64,000 nt of DNA, taken from contig DASRFA010000027.1 of NCBI GenBank assembly GCA_035651755.1, positions 248,001 to 312,000 of the forward strand. Direction: 5' to 3'. The DNA is from DASRFA01 sp035651755 (GTDB lineage: Bacteria > Desulfobacterota > Binatia > UBA12015). Shown here piece after piece: positions 26,317 to 34,559 of this stretch. The notes under the pieces are model-generated. The model was not told the origin of the DNA. It did not search any database and saw only the letters and a list, made by a program, of their open reading frames with translations. Made by a program: the position numbers and the translations under genes. How positions within the stretch are numbered: position 1 is the first letter of the stretch; each line of letters starts with the position of its first letter.

Positions 26317-27219
26317 CTACTCGCCGAGCCGCTTGCGGATGAGCTTCGGGATCTCCTCGATCCGCTCCGCGACCGAGATCCCGGCTTTCTCCATGCGCTC
26401 GATCTTGGCCGCCGTCGTGTCTTCCTTGCCCTCGACGATCGTGCCCGCGTGCCCGAAGCGCATGCCCTGCATCTCGTCCATGAAGCGGCCGGCCATGAAC
26501 GCGACGATCGGGAGCCGGCTCTCGTGCTCGACCACCCACTCGGCGAGCTCGGCCTCCATGCGGCCGCCGGGCTCGGAGTAGATCGCGATCGCCTTCGTCT
26601 CGGGGTCGGCCTCGAAGAAGGGCATGAGCTCGGCGTAGGTCGTGCCGATGATCGCGTCCCCGCCGATCGAGACCGCCGTCGACTGGCCGAGTCCGGCTGC
26701 CGTCAAGGTGCTCGCGATCTCGGTCGTCATGCCGCCCGAGCGCGACATGATGCCGATCGGGCCGCGCGTGTAGGCTTGGCGGGTGTTCGCGGCCGGGCCG
26801 CCGATGCCGCCCATCTTGCACTCGCCGGGCGTGATGAGGCCGAGGCAGTTCGGGCCGATGATGCGCGCGCCGCGGAGGCCCGCGAGCTCGACCATCTGTG
26901 CGACCTCCTGGCGCGGGATGTTCTCGGTCACGATGACGATCAGCTTGATCCCGTTCTCGATCGCCTCGAACGCGGCGTCGCGCGTGAAGCCGGGCGGGAC
27001 GGAGATGATCGAGCCGTGCACCGGGCCGTGCTTGGCGACGACGTCGCGCACGCAGTCGTAGACCGGCACGCCGTAGATGTCGCGGCCGGCGCGGCCGGGC
27101 GTCACGCCGCCGACGATCTTCGAGCCGTAGTCGAGGCACTCGCGCGTCAGGTTCACCGCTTCGCGGCCGGTGATGCCCTGGACGAGGAAGGTCGTCTTCT
27201 TGTCGACGAGGATCGCCAT
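26317..27219 (-). CDS. sucD: Succinyl-CoA ligase-type alpha subunit
   Basis: 300 residues, the size of SucD or the malate-CoA ligase alpha subunit. The CoA-binding domain opens with VDKKTTFLVQGITGREA and has the NCLGLITPGECKMG motif. The ligase domain carries the phospho-histidine in RFGHAGTIVEGKEDT, matching the GHAGAI loop of SucD. With the beta subunit it would make or cleave an acyl-CoA while forming or using ATP/GTP. The start is ATG 27219, five bases after the beta-subunit stop. The symbol is given by family; succinate as substrate is not certain, since malate or another dicarboxylate would look the same here. Confidence 0.85.
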   Translation of the reverse strand: MAILVDKKTTFLVQGITGREAVNLTRECLDYGSKIVGGVTPGRAGRDIYGVPVYDCVRDVVAKHGPVHGSIISVPPGFTRDAAFEAIENGIKLIVIVTENIPRQEVAQMVELAGLRGARIIGPNCLGLITPGECKMGGIGGPAANTRQAYTRGPIGIMSRSGGMTTEIASTLTAAGLGQSTAVSIGGDAIIGTTYAELMPFFEADPETKAIAIYSEPGGRMEAELAEWVVEHESRLPIVAFMAGRFMDEMQGMRFGHAGTIVEGKEDTTAAKIERMEKAGISVAERIEEIPKLIRKRLGE

Positions 27220-27224
27220 CGCTG

Positions 27225-28427
27225 CTACTGCCGCATCTTCGCGACCGCGCGACCGGCGGCCTCGTACATCGACACCGAGCGATCGCAGTAGTCGACGCCG
27301 TACTTCGTGAGGATCTTGAAGCCTTCGCCTTCCCAGGCGCCCGGGATGCGGAAGATCGCGATCGCTTCCTTCGGGTCGCGACCGGCCTCGATGCAGCCCT
27401 TGATGACGCCGCGCGCGACGATGTCGACGCGCGTGTTCGAGACGACGTTCATCATCACCGCGATCTTCTCCACCCCCGGCTTCGAGAGGATGAGCTTCGT
27501 CAGCTCCTTCGCCTTGTTCACCGACGGGTTGCCGCCGATCTCGCAGTAGTTCGCCGGCTTGCCGCCGTGCTTCCGGACCGCGTCGAAGAGCGTGAGCGAT
27601 CCGCCGCCGGCGCCGATCACGAGGCCGAGGTTGCCGTCGAACTCGACGACGTTGCCAGCGACGCCGCGGTGGTCCTGCGCGTTCACCTGCGCGCCCTTGA
27701 TCTCGAACGGGGTCGCCTCGCGCGCCTGGCGCGTCTCCTCGGCTCCGATGCCGAGCTCCTCGAGCAGCTTCTTGTGCTTGCCGCGAGCCTCGGCCTCCAT
27801 GTCGATGTGGCCGTCGAGGACGACGAAGCGCCCGTCCGCGAGCCGCGCGAGCGGGTTGATCTCGGCGAGCGTCAGGTCGTACGCGAGGAAGACGCGCATG
27901 AGCTCGAAGACGATCGGCGTGAGGCGGTTCAGCGCGTCGCCCGAGACGCCGGTCGCCGAGATCGCCTCCTTGGCGATGCGCGGCGAGATCGGGAAGAGCG
28001 ACGAGAAGTGGGTCTTCGAGACGTGCTGCGGGTGGGTGTGTGCGACCTCCTCGATGTCGATGCCGCCCATGTCGGAGAAGACGAGCACCGGGCACTTCCG
28101 ACGTCCGTCCCAGGTGATCGCGGCGAAGTACTCCTGCGCGACGGGCGTCTTCTCCTCGACGAGGACCGCGCGGCACTTCTGACCGTTCACGACGATCGGG
28201 ACGATCGCCTCGTAATGGCGCGCGGCTTCGTCGGGCGCGTCGGCGAACTTGACGGCGCCCGCCTTCATGCGGCCGCCCGACAAGACCTGGCTCTTCAGGA
28301 CGACGGGGCCGCCGATCTCCGCGGCGATCCGGCGCGCGTCGTCGGCGGAGCGCGCGAGCCCGCTCTTGCCGAGGGGCATCCCGTGGCGCTTGAAGAGCGC
28401 CTTCGACTCGTACTCGTAGAACCGCAT
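27225..28427 (-). CDS. sucC: Divergent succinyl-CoA ligase-type beta subunit (ATP-grasp)
   Basis: 400 residues from ATG 28427 (MRFYEYESKALF, the normal SucC opening). The ATP-grasp domain has VVLKSQVLSGGRMKAGAVKF where typical SucC has AGGRGKAGGVK, and YDLTLAEINPLARL with the usual Asn-Pro metal site. The C-terminal CoA-ligase domain reads EIGGNPSVNKAKELTKLIL and MNVVSNTRVDIVARGV, unlike the usual NIFGGIxRCD. The protein is therefore a divergent member and its substrate is uncertain. It forms an operon with the alpha subunit and is divergent from the ferredoxin gene. Its ribosome site is part of a leader hairpin. Confidence 0.85.
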   Translation of the reverse strand: MRFYEYESKALFKRHGMPLGKSGLARSADDARRIAAEIGGPVVLKSQVLSGGRMKAGAVKFADAPDEAARHYEAIVPIVVNGQKCRAVLVEEKTPVAQEYFAAITWDGRRKCPVLVFSDMGGIDIEEVAHTHPQHVSKTHFSSLFPISPRIAKEAISATGVSGDALNRLTPIVFELMRVFLAYDLTLAEINPLARLADGRFVVLDGHIDMEAEARGKHKKLLEELGIGAEETRQAREATPFEIKGAQVNAQDHRGVAGNVVEFDGNLGLVIGAGGGSLTLFDAVRKHGGKPANYCEIGGNPSVNKAKELTKLILSKPGVEKIAVMMNVVSNTRVDIVARGVIKGCIEAGRDPKEAIAIFRIPGAWEGEGFKILTKYGVDYCDRSVSMYEAAGRAVAKMRQ

Positions 28428-28433
28428 GGAGGA

Positions 28434-28460
28434 CCTCGGCTTCGGGGCTCGAAACCGAGG
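28434..28460 (-). promoter_or_regulatory. Leader hairpin that includes the Shine-Dalgarno of the ligase operon
   Basis: In mRNA sense, CCTCGG pairs with CCGAGG, one T-G wobble follows, then TTCG pairs with CGAA around a five-base loop, giving about 11 pairs. The GAGG ribosome site, six bases before the ATG at 28427, lies in the 3' arm. A weak promoter (TTGCCC-N17-TACGTT) lies just upstream. Translational control is possible. Confidence 0.4.
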
Positions 28461-28588
28461 CAACGTACCAGTTTGGCGACCGCGGGCAAGCTCGGTTGCG
28501 CGGTCACGGCCGCCGCGGGCCGCTCGCTCGCGGGACCGCGATCGCGGCCTTGTGGAGCGCCCTGCGGAACAGCTACAGATGCCGCCGC

Positions 28589-28813
28589 ATGGCGATGTTC
28601 ATCCGCATCGACGTCGACCAGGACGAGGTCCGGAAGACCGCCGGCCTCGCGGCGAAGCTCGTCGAGGTCTGTCCCGTGAACATCTTCGCGCGCGGCGCGG
28701 GGGAGGGCAGCGTGACGACCGTCGAGGAGAACCTCGACGAGTGCACGCTGTGCGACCTGTGCGTCCAAGCCGCCCCGGACGCGGTCCGCATCGTCAAGCT
28801 GTACGACAGATAG
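28589..28813 (+). CDS. Small single-cluster ferredoxin-like protein
   Basis: 74 residues from ATG 28589 (ATG 28595 is an alternative). Four Cys suit one [4Fe-4S] cluster: one in VEVCPVNIF and three in ECTLCDLC. Where a two-cluster ferredoxin would carry a second Cys-Pro the sequence reads VQAAPDAV, so the second site is lost. It is a cytoplasmic electron carrier, partner unknown; the desaturase or the acyl-CoA dehydrogenases of the window are possible. It stands alone, divergent from the ligase operon and convergent with the F420-type oxidoreductase gene, 21 bases apart. No strong ribosome site. Confidence 0.75.
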   Translation: MAMFIRIDVDQDEVRKTAGLAAKLVEVCPVNIFARGAGEGSVTTVEENLDECTLCDLCVQAAPDAVRIVKLYDR

Positions 28814-28834
28814 CGCGATCCCGTCCGCCGCGCG

Positions 28835-29851
28835 TCAAGCGACGGATCGCGCCTCGTGCGGGAGCGCGCGCAGACGCGGCAGCACGTCCCGGCCGTACGC
28901 CTGGATGAACGCGCCCTGGTCCGGGCCGGCGGAGTGGAAGATCACGTGGTCGAACCCGAGCTCCACGTAGCGCTGGACGAAGCGCACGTGCTCCTCGGGG
29001 TCGGACGAGAGGCACGCCTTCTTCCGGATCGTGTCGGCCCCGACGACCTTCCCGTTCTGCTCCGACAGGTGCGGCGTGTGGAGGCGCTGCGAGAAGAGCG
29101 CGGGCACGAACGCGCCCGCCCAGTAGGCCTGTCGCACGTCGATCGCTTCCTTCTCGTCGGCGGCGTACGCGACCGCGAGCTCGATCATGCGCGGCATCCG
29201 GCTCGGGTCCTTGCCCGCCTCGCGCGCTCCGCGCTCGAACTCCGCGAGCATCTCGCGATAGACGTCGGGCTCGTCGCCGCCCACCGTGATGAGACCATCG
29301 CCGAGGCGGCCCGCGAAGCCCGCGGTTCCGGGCGCCATCGTGGAGACGAGGATCGGGATCGGCTCGACGGGAGCCGTGTAGAGCTTGGCGGCGCGGGTCG
29401 CGTAGTAGGTGCCGTCGTGCGTCACCTTGTCGCCGGTCCAGAGGCGGCGGATCAGCTCGACCGCTTCCGAAAGGCGCTCGCGACGCACCGTCGACTCGGG
29501 CCACAGGCCCGTCGCGGAGTACTCGTTCAGCGCCTCGCCCGTTCCGACGCCGAGATAGAACCGACCGGGAGCGAGGCGCTGCACCGTCGCCGCGGCCTGC
29601 GCGACGATCGCCGGGTGATAGCGGAGCGTCGGGCACGTGACGCCGGTCCCGAGCACGATGCGGCGGGTGCGAGCCGCGACGGCGCCGAGCCAGCTCCACA
29701 CGAACGACGCCTGCCCGCGCTCCGCCCACGGGTGGAAGTGGTCGCTCGCATCGATCGAGTCGAATCCCGCCTGCTCGGCGGCGACCGCGTACTCGAGGAG
29801 CTCTTCGGGAGGGTACTGCTCCGTTCCTGCCTTCCAGCCGAGCTGCAACAT
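28835..29851 (-). CDS. LLM-class F420-dependent oxidoreductase, G6PDH-like family
   Basis: 338 residues. The N-terminal MLQLGWKAGTEQYPPEELLEYAVAAEQAGFDS, SDHFHPW (with the His/Trp pair next to the cofactor), GTGVTCPTLRYHPAIVAQA and GVGTGEALNEY follow the F420-dependent glucose-6-phosphate dehydrogenase-like (TIGR03557) family closely. It would be a TIM-barrel enzyme moving hydride between F420 and a sugar or alcohol. Family members are best known in actinobacteria; no F420 synthesis gene is in the window. The true substrate is unknown. ATG 29851 is divergent from the HAD gene. Confidence 0.87.
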   Translation of the reverse strand: MLQLGWKAGTEQYPPEELLEYAVAAEQAGFDSIDASDHFHPWAERGQASFVWSWLGAVAARTRRIVLGTGVTCPTLRYHPAIVAQAAATVQRLAPGRFYLGVGTGEALNEYSATGLWPESTVRRERLSEAVELIRRLWTGDKVTHDGTYYATRAAKLYTAPVEPIPILVSTMAPGTAGFAGRLGDGLITVGGDEPDVYREMLAEFERGAREAGKDPSRMPRMIELAVAYAADEKEAIDVRQAYWAGAFVPALFSQRLHTPHLSEQNGKVVGADTIRKKACLSSDPEEHVRFVQRYVELGFDHVIFHSAGPDQGAFIQAYGRDVLPRLRALPHEARSVA

Positions 29852-29963
29852 GGTCTCTCTCCTCGCGAGCGGCGCCCGAGCCGTGCGACCGCAACGCGCG
29901 TGCCAGCGGTCGTCCGCGCCGTCGGCTCTCTCGAGCTCGCCGACCGCGCACGCATTACAGGGA

Positions 29964-29991
29964 GTGAACGCGCTACAACGCGTTCGTTCAC
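29964..29991. promoter_or_regulatory. Nested inverted repeat in the divergent promoter region
   Basis: GTGAACG (29964-29970) and CGTTCAC (29985-29991) form an inverted repeat. Inside, GAACGCG (29966-29972) and CGCGTTC (29979-29985) give a second register around CTACAA. It lies between the oxidoreductase and HAD genes, beside an AT-leaning CATTACAG. It is a likely operator for one or both. Confidence 0.45.
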
Positions 29992-30036
29992 GCAGACGGC
30001 ATTGACACCGCGCGGACCGGCGGATGTGCTGTTCGC

Positions 30037-30807
30037 ATGTCGCCGGGCGACCGTCAGCCCGCGCGCCGCGAGAGCGAGCCGGAGTGGGAAGCGCACGGGT
30101 CGTCGGCTCCCCAGCGCGCGACGTCCGCCGGCCACCCGGCGTTCCTGTTCGATCTCGACGGGACGCTGGTCGACAGCGTGTACCACCACGTGCTCGCGTG
30201 GCGGGACGCGCTCGAAGACGCGGGCGTGCGGCTCGCGGTGTGGCGCATCCACCGGCGGATCGGAATGAGCGGCGGCCTTCTCGTGAACGCGCTGCTGCGC
30301 GAGACCGGTCACCGCTTCACGGCAGAGGAGGTCGAGCGCCTGCAGCGTGCGCACGCCGCGATCTACGCGCGCCAGGCCGGCGACGTGCGCCCGCTCCCGG
30401 GCGCGCGCGATCTGCTCGCTCACCTCACCGACGCCGGCGTGCCTTGGGCGATCGCGACGAGCGGCAAGCTCGAGAGCGCGCGTCCCGCGCTCGACATGCT
30501 CGGCATCGATCCCGCCGGCCCGGGCGCGATCGTGACGCGCGACCTCGTCCAGCACGCGAAGCCCGATCCCGACCTCTTCCTCGCCGCGGCCGAGCGGCTC
30601 GGGGTGCGGATCGAGGCGGCGGTCGTCGTCGGCGACAGCGTGTGGGACCTGCTCGCCGCACGCCGCGCGCGCGCCCTCGGCGTGGCCCTCCTGTCGGGCG
30701 GCTACGGCCAGGACGAGCTCGAGCGCGCGGGAGCGTATCGCGTGTACCAGGACCCGGCCGACCTGCTCTTCCACCTCGACGAGGTCGGCGTGCGCGCGAT
30801 CGGCTGA
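30037..30807 (+). CDS. HAD-superfamily phosphatase (phosphoglycolate-phosphatase-like)
   Basis: 256 residues. All HAD motifs are visible: motif I FDLDGTLVDS near residue 45 with the nucleophile Asp, motif II WAIATSG, motif III Lys in HAKPDPDLF, and motif IV VVGDSVWDL. The helical cap (about 60-125) is of the beta-phosphoglucomutase/phosphoglycolate phosphatase type. It would dephosphorylate a small phosphate ester in the cytoplasm. The first 30 residues are an extra, probably disordered, charged stretch. No strong ribosome site precedes ATG 30037. A shikimate dehydrogenase-like gene follows on the same strand after about 110 bases. Confidence 0.88.
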   Translation: MSPGDRQPARRESEPEWEAHGSSAPQRATSAGHPAFLFDLDGTLVDSVYHHVLAWRDALEDAGVRLAVWRIHRRIGMSGGLLVNALLRETGHRFTAEEVERLQRAHAAIYARQAGDVRPLPGARDLLAHLTDAGVPWAIATSGKLESARPALDMLGIDPAGPGAIVTRDLVQHAKPDPDLFLAAAERLGVRIEAAVVVGDSVWDLLAARRARALGVALLSGGYGQDELERAGAYRVYQDPADLLFHLDEVGVRAIG

Positions 30808-30915
30808 GCCGGGCGCGGCTCCGCGAGCCGCTGCTCCGGTCGCGCTCCGAGCGTGGAATCGCGTCTCTCGACGGAGGTCGCGGCGCGTGGAAGATGCGTG
30901 CCGCGAGGCGCGCAG

Positions 30916-31743
30916 GTGGCGAACGATCCGGATGCGGCTCTGTCGGGTGGGATTTCGGGCCGGACGCGCATCCTCGGCCTCCTCGCCGACCCGATCGTCC
31001 AGGCGCGCTCGCCGGCGATGGCGAACGCCTGGCTGCGCGAGCGCGGCCGCTTCGGCGACTTCGTCCTCGTGCCGATGGCAGTGGGATCCGAAGGCCTCGC
31101 GGACGCCGTCGCCGGCCTCCGCCGCATGCGGAACTTCGCGGGCGCGATCGTCTCGATGCCCCACAAGTCCGCGATGCTCCCGCTCGTCGACGAGGTCGCG
31201 CCCGAGGCACGGCTCGTCGGCGCGTTGAACGCGGTGCGGCGTGCGGACGATGGGCGCCTCGCCGGCACGATGCTCGACGGCGAAGGCTTCGTCGCGGGCC
31301 TCCGCTCGGCGGGGCACGAGGTCGAAGGCCGCACGTGCGCGCTCTTCGGCGCCGGCGGCGCCGCGTCCGCGATCGCCTTCTCGCTCGCGCGCCACGGCTG
31401 CGCGGGGCTCGCCATCGCGAACCGTACGCCGGCGAAGGCCGAGTCGCTCGCAGAGCGCGTGCGCGCGGCGTTCCCGTGCGTCGACGTGCGCCCCGGCGCG
31501 GATCCGCGCTCGGCCTACGACGTCGCGATCAACGCGACTTCGCTCGGGATGAAGCCCGACGACGATCTCCCGATGCCGCTCGGGGTGATCGACCGCGCGC
31601 GCCTCGTCGCGGAGTGCGTCGTCGCCCCCGAAACGACGCGGCTGCTCGAGGTCGCGCGCGAGCGCGGGCGCGCGGTCCACGGCGGGATCGCCATGCTCAC
31701 GGCGCAGATGGAGCTGATGCTCCGCTTCATGGGGGTCGATTGA
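30916..31743 (+). CDS. aroE: Shikimate dehydrogenase family protein
   Basis: About 275 residues from GTG 30916, chosen because GAGG lies seven bases before it and the length then equals typical AroE; GTG 30853 would add 21 residues of poor quality. The substrate domain opens GLLADPIVQARSPAMANAW and has catalytic Lys in SMPHKSAM. The NADP domain has FGAGGAASAIAF and the NRTPAK motif, then NATSLGM, and it ends with MLTAQMELMLRFMG. It reduces 3-dehydroshikimate to shikimate. The shikimate signature SLSP is changed to ARSP, so a quinate or other substrate is possible. Confidence 0.85.
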   Translation: MANDPDAALSGGISGRTRILGLLADPIVQARSPAMANAWLRERGRFGDFVLVPMAVGSEGLADAVAGLRRMRNFAGAIVSMPHKSAMLPLVDEVAPEARLVGALNAVRRADDGRLAGTMLDGEGFVAGLRSAGHEVEGRTCALFGAGGAASAIAFSLARHGCAGLAIANRTPAKAESLAERVRAAFPCVDVRPGADPRSAYDVAINATSLGMKPDDDLPMPLGVIDRARLVAECVVAPETTRLLEVARERGRAVHGGIAMLTAQMELMLRFMGVD

Positions 31744-31755
31744 CGGAAGCGCGCG

Positions 31756-32217
31756 CTACCCGGCTCGCTCGGACGCTTCGCGGCGGGCGACGAGCAGCGT
31801 GACCTGCTGCGTCAGCACCGCTTCGCCGCGCGGGTTCTGGAGCGAGTCGGCGAGGACGACGATCCCGCGGTCCGGCTTCGTCTGCGAGGGCCGCTTCGCG
31901 ACGCACTCCGTCCAGTAGGCGAGCTCCTCGTCCGGTCGCGCCGGCGCCGGGAGCCGCACCTCGTCCTTCCCGAGCATCGCCAGCACGGCGATCGGGTCGC
32001 GCATGTCGAAGAAGAGCCGCGTGACGACCGCGAAGAGGTGGAGCGAGCACAGCGTCAAGCCGCCGTAGATCGACGCCCGCGCCGCCTCCTCGTCGACGTG
32101 GTGGGGCTGCGGCTCGAAACGGCGCGCGAGCTCGATCGCCTCGGCGCGCGACGGCGTCGCGCGGCCGACGAGGAAGCGCTCGCCGAGCGCGATGTCCTCG
32201 AACGTCCGCCGGGCCAT
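31756..32217 (-). CDS. MaoC-like dehydratase
   Basis: 153 residues, a single hotdog domain. It opens TFEDIALGERFLVGRATPSRAEAIELARRFEPQPHHVDEEAA and has IYGGLTLCSLHLFAVVTRLF, corresponding to the catalytic Asp/His hydratase 2 segment, though the usual DxNPxH reads EPQPHH here. It would hydrate an enoyl-CoA during beta-oxidation. It is the last gene of a four-gene minus-strand operon with acyl-CoA dehydrogenase, GST and CoA ligase, starting 17 bases after the ligase stop. Confidence 0.85.
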   Translation of the reverse strand: MARRTFEDIALGERFLVGRATPSRAEAIELARRFEPQPHHVDEEAARASIYGGLTLCSLHLFAVVTRLFFDMRDPIAVLAMLGKDEVRLPAPARPDEELAYWTECVAKRPSQTKPDRGIVVLADSLQNPRGEAVLTQQVTLLVARREASERAG

Positions 32218-32234
32218 GCGCCGCGCTGCGCCGC

Positions 32235-33953
32235 CTACCGCTGCGCGCCGCCCACGAGCTGCTGCTTCAGCTCGCGCTTCAGGATCTTCCCGGCGGGGTT
32301 GCGCGGAAGCGGCTCGTCGTAGAACCAGATCCGGACGGGGACCTTGAAGGCCGCGATGCGCTCCGCGACGTGCGTGCGCAGCTCGTCCTCGGTCGCGCTC
32401 GTTCCGGGAGCGAGGTGGACGGCCGCGCCCACCTCCTCGCCGAGGACCGGATGCGGGATGCCGATCGCGGCCGCGTCCGTGACGGCCGGGTGCTCGAAGA
32501 GCGCGGCCTCCACCTCCGCCGACGAGACGTTCTCGCCGCCGCGGATGATGAGGTCCTTCGCGCGGTCGACGAGATAGACGAATCCCTCGTCGTCGATGCG
32601 CGCGACGTCGCCGGAGTGGAGCCAGCCGTCGCTGAACGACGCCGCGGTCTCCGCCGGCTTTCCGAAGTAGCCCTTCACGACGTTCGGGCCCTTGATCCAC
32701 AGCTCCCCGACGGCGCCGCGCGCGAGGTCCCGTCCGCTCTCGTCGACGACCTTGAGATCGCAGACCGGGATCGGCACGCCGACGCTGTCGGGGTGGCGGA
32801 GGTAGTCGACACCCACGTTCATCGTCGTGACCGACGACGTCTCGGTGAGGCCGTACCCGTTGCTCGGGATGCGGCCGGGGAAGAGCTCGTCGATCTTCCG
32901 CACGAGCTCGGGCGCCGCCGGCGCGCCGCCGTAGCCGATGCCGCGCAGGCTCGAGACGTCGCGCTTGCCGAAGTCGGGGTGCTCGATCACCTGCCATACC
33001 ATCGCTGGGACGCCGCCGAAGTTCGTCACGCGCTCACGCTCGATGAGCTCGAGGCAGCGCCCGGCATCCCACTTGTGCATGACGACGAGCTTGTTGCCGG
33101 CGAAGAGGTTCGCGACCAGGATCGAGTGGCAGCCGGTCGCGTGGAAGAACGGCACCGAGACGAGATGGACCGCCTGCTCGCCCGACGGTGCGGCCGGCGG
33201 CTTCCCGGAGCGGATCGCGCCGCGCACCGTGACGAAGCCGAGGCTCAGGAGGTTCCCGCAGATGTTCCGGTGGGTGCCGAGCACGCCCTTCGGGTTCCCG
33301 GTCGTGCCCGAGGTGTAGAAGATCGTCGCGTCGTCCTCCGGGTCGAGCGCGACGTCGGGCAGCTCGACGGACGGGGGCGCGTCCGCGACCACTTCCTCGA
33401 AGCGCTCGACGCGGCCGCCGCCCGGCAACGCGGCGCGCGAGTCGCGCGCCACGACGACGCGCAGGTCGGGAAAGCCGGCGAGCTCGCCTGCGAGCCGTTC
33501 GAGCCGCTCGGCGTCGGTGAACGCGACCTTCGAGCCCGAGTCGCGGAGCCCGTACGCGAGCTCGGGCGCCGTCCACCAGGCGTTCAGCGGCACGGCGACC
33601 GCGCCGGCGGCCGTCGCCGACCAGAACGCGACCGACCACTCGGGGAAGTTCCGCATCGCGATCGCGACGCGGTCGCCCTTCGCCACGCCGAACCGGTCGC
33701 GCAGCACGCGCGCGAGGTGCGCGACCGTCCGGAAGTGGCGCTCGTAGGTCCAGCGGTCGTCCTCGTAGATCAGGAAGTCGCGCTCGCCGTGCGCGCGGCT
33801 CGCCGCGACGATTGCCGGCAGCGCGGGCGGCGCGTTCTTCCAGACGCGCGTCGGGATCCCGCGGATGACGCGTTCCTCCATCTCGAAGGGCGCGCCCGGC
33901 GCCGTCAGCAGGGCGTGGACGTCGGCGATCGACGGTGTCGCAGCTTCGGCCAT
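32235..33953 (-). CDS. Acyl-CoA synthetase (AMP-forming, ANL superfamily)
   Basis: 572 residues. The ANL motifs are present: P-loop IFYTSGTTGNPKG, the FFHATGCHS acyl-pocket loop, GYGLTETSSV, the GWLHSGDVARID hinge, and the catalytic Lys in NPAGKILKREL near the C-terminus. It activates a carboxylic acid to its CoA ester with ATP. The substrate is likely a medium- or long-chain or cyclic acid, given the operon with acyl-CoA dehydrogenase and MaoC. The start is ATG 33953, five bases past the GST stop. Confidence 0.92.
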   Translation of the reverse strand: MAEAATPSIADVHALLTAPGAPFEMEERVIRGIPTRVWKNAPPALPAIVAASRAHGERDFLIYEDDRWTYERHFRTVAHLARVLRDRFGVAKGDRVAIAMRNFPEWSVAFWSATAAGAVAVPLNAWWTAPELAYGLRDSGSKVAFTDAERLERLAGELAGFPDLRVVVARDSRAALPGGGRVERFEEVVADAPPSVELPDVALDPEDDATIFYTSGTTGNPKGVLGTHRNICGNLLSLGFVTVRGAIRSGKPPAAPSGEQAVHLVSVPFFHATGCHSILVANLFAGNKLVVMHKWDAGRCLELIERERVTNFGGVPAMVWQVIEHPDFGKRDVSSLRGIGYGGAPAAPELVRKIDELFPGRIPSNGYGLTETSSVTTMNVGVDYLRHPDSVGVPIPVCDLKVVDESGRDLARGAVGELWIKGPNVVKGYFGKPAETAASFSDGWLHSGDVARIDDEGFVYLVDRAKDLIIRGGENVSSAEVEAALFEHPAVTDAAAIGIPHPVLGEEVGAAVHLAPGTSATEDELRTHVAERIAAFKVPVRIWFYDEPLPRNPAGKILKRELKQQLVGGAQR

Positions 33954-33958
33954 CGTCG

Positions 33959-34552
33959 TCACTCCCCGTGCTTCGCGACCGCGCGCGCCAGCGCGGGTCG
34001 CGAGCTGCAGCGCTCGAGATACGAGTCGACGACCGGTCCGGCCGGCATCATCGCGCGCGCGAACTGTCCGAGGCTCGCGAGCAGGACGTCCGCGCCCGAA
34101 AACTTCTCGCCGAGCACCCACGGTCCCGCCTCGAGCGCGCCCAGGATGCGGCGGTCCATCGCGCCGCGGTCGCGGAAGGTGCGCTGCACGGCCGGATGGT
34201 CGGCGAGCCCGGCCGTCGTCATCACGACGATCGGCTCCATGACGCCCGCGTAGTACGCGAGCCACGAGAGGTACGGCCCGCGCTTCGGGTCGCCGATCGG
34301 CGGCGCAAGGCCCGCCGCCGGGAGCTTGTCCGTCAAGTAGAGGACGATGGCGCTCGACTCGGTGACCAGCACGCCGTCGTCGACGAGCGCGGGCACCTTC
34401 TTGTCGGGATGCGGGTTCCCCGCATCCGCATGGCCGGTTCCGTCCATGCGCGGGATGTCGGTCGGCTCGACCCGGTAGTCGGCGCCGAGCTCCTCGAGGA
34501 GCCAGATGATCCGCGACGAGCGGGATTTCGGGGCGTGAAAGAGCGTCAGCAT
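33959..34552 (-). CDS. Glutathione S-transferase family protein
   Basis: 197 residues, typical of a bacterial GST. The thioredoxin-like N-domain has LFHAPKSRSSRIIWLLEELG (with Ser at the catalytic region), the cis-Pro in KVPALVDDGVLVTESSAIVLYL and the glutathione-binding ES pair. The helical C-domain has the N-capping motif FSGADVLLAS. It could conjugate or isomerise a CoA-pathway intermediate, or remove a glutathione adduct. It lies inside an acyl-CoA operon, seven bases from the acyl-CoA dehydrogenase, so it probably belongs to that pathway. Confidence 0.9.
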   Translation of the reverse strand: MLTLFHAPKSRSSRIIWLLEELGADYRVEPTDIPRMDGTGHADAGNPHPDKKVPALVDDGVLVTESSAIVLYLTDKLPAAGLAPPIGDPKRGPYLSWLAYYAGVMEPIVVMTTAGLADHPAVQRTFRDRGAMDRRILGALEAGPWVLGEKFSGADVLLASLGQFARAMMPAGPVVDSYLERCSSRPALARAVAKHGE

Positions 34553-34559
34553 GGCGACC

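Noticed and set aside
28434..28480. tRNA on the minus strand suggested by a GTTTCGAGCC-like loop
   Set aside because: The T-stem does not pair properly and no other arm exists. It is better explained as the ligase-operon leader hairpin.
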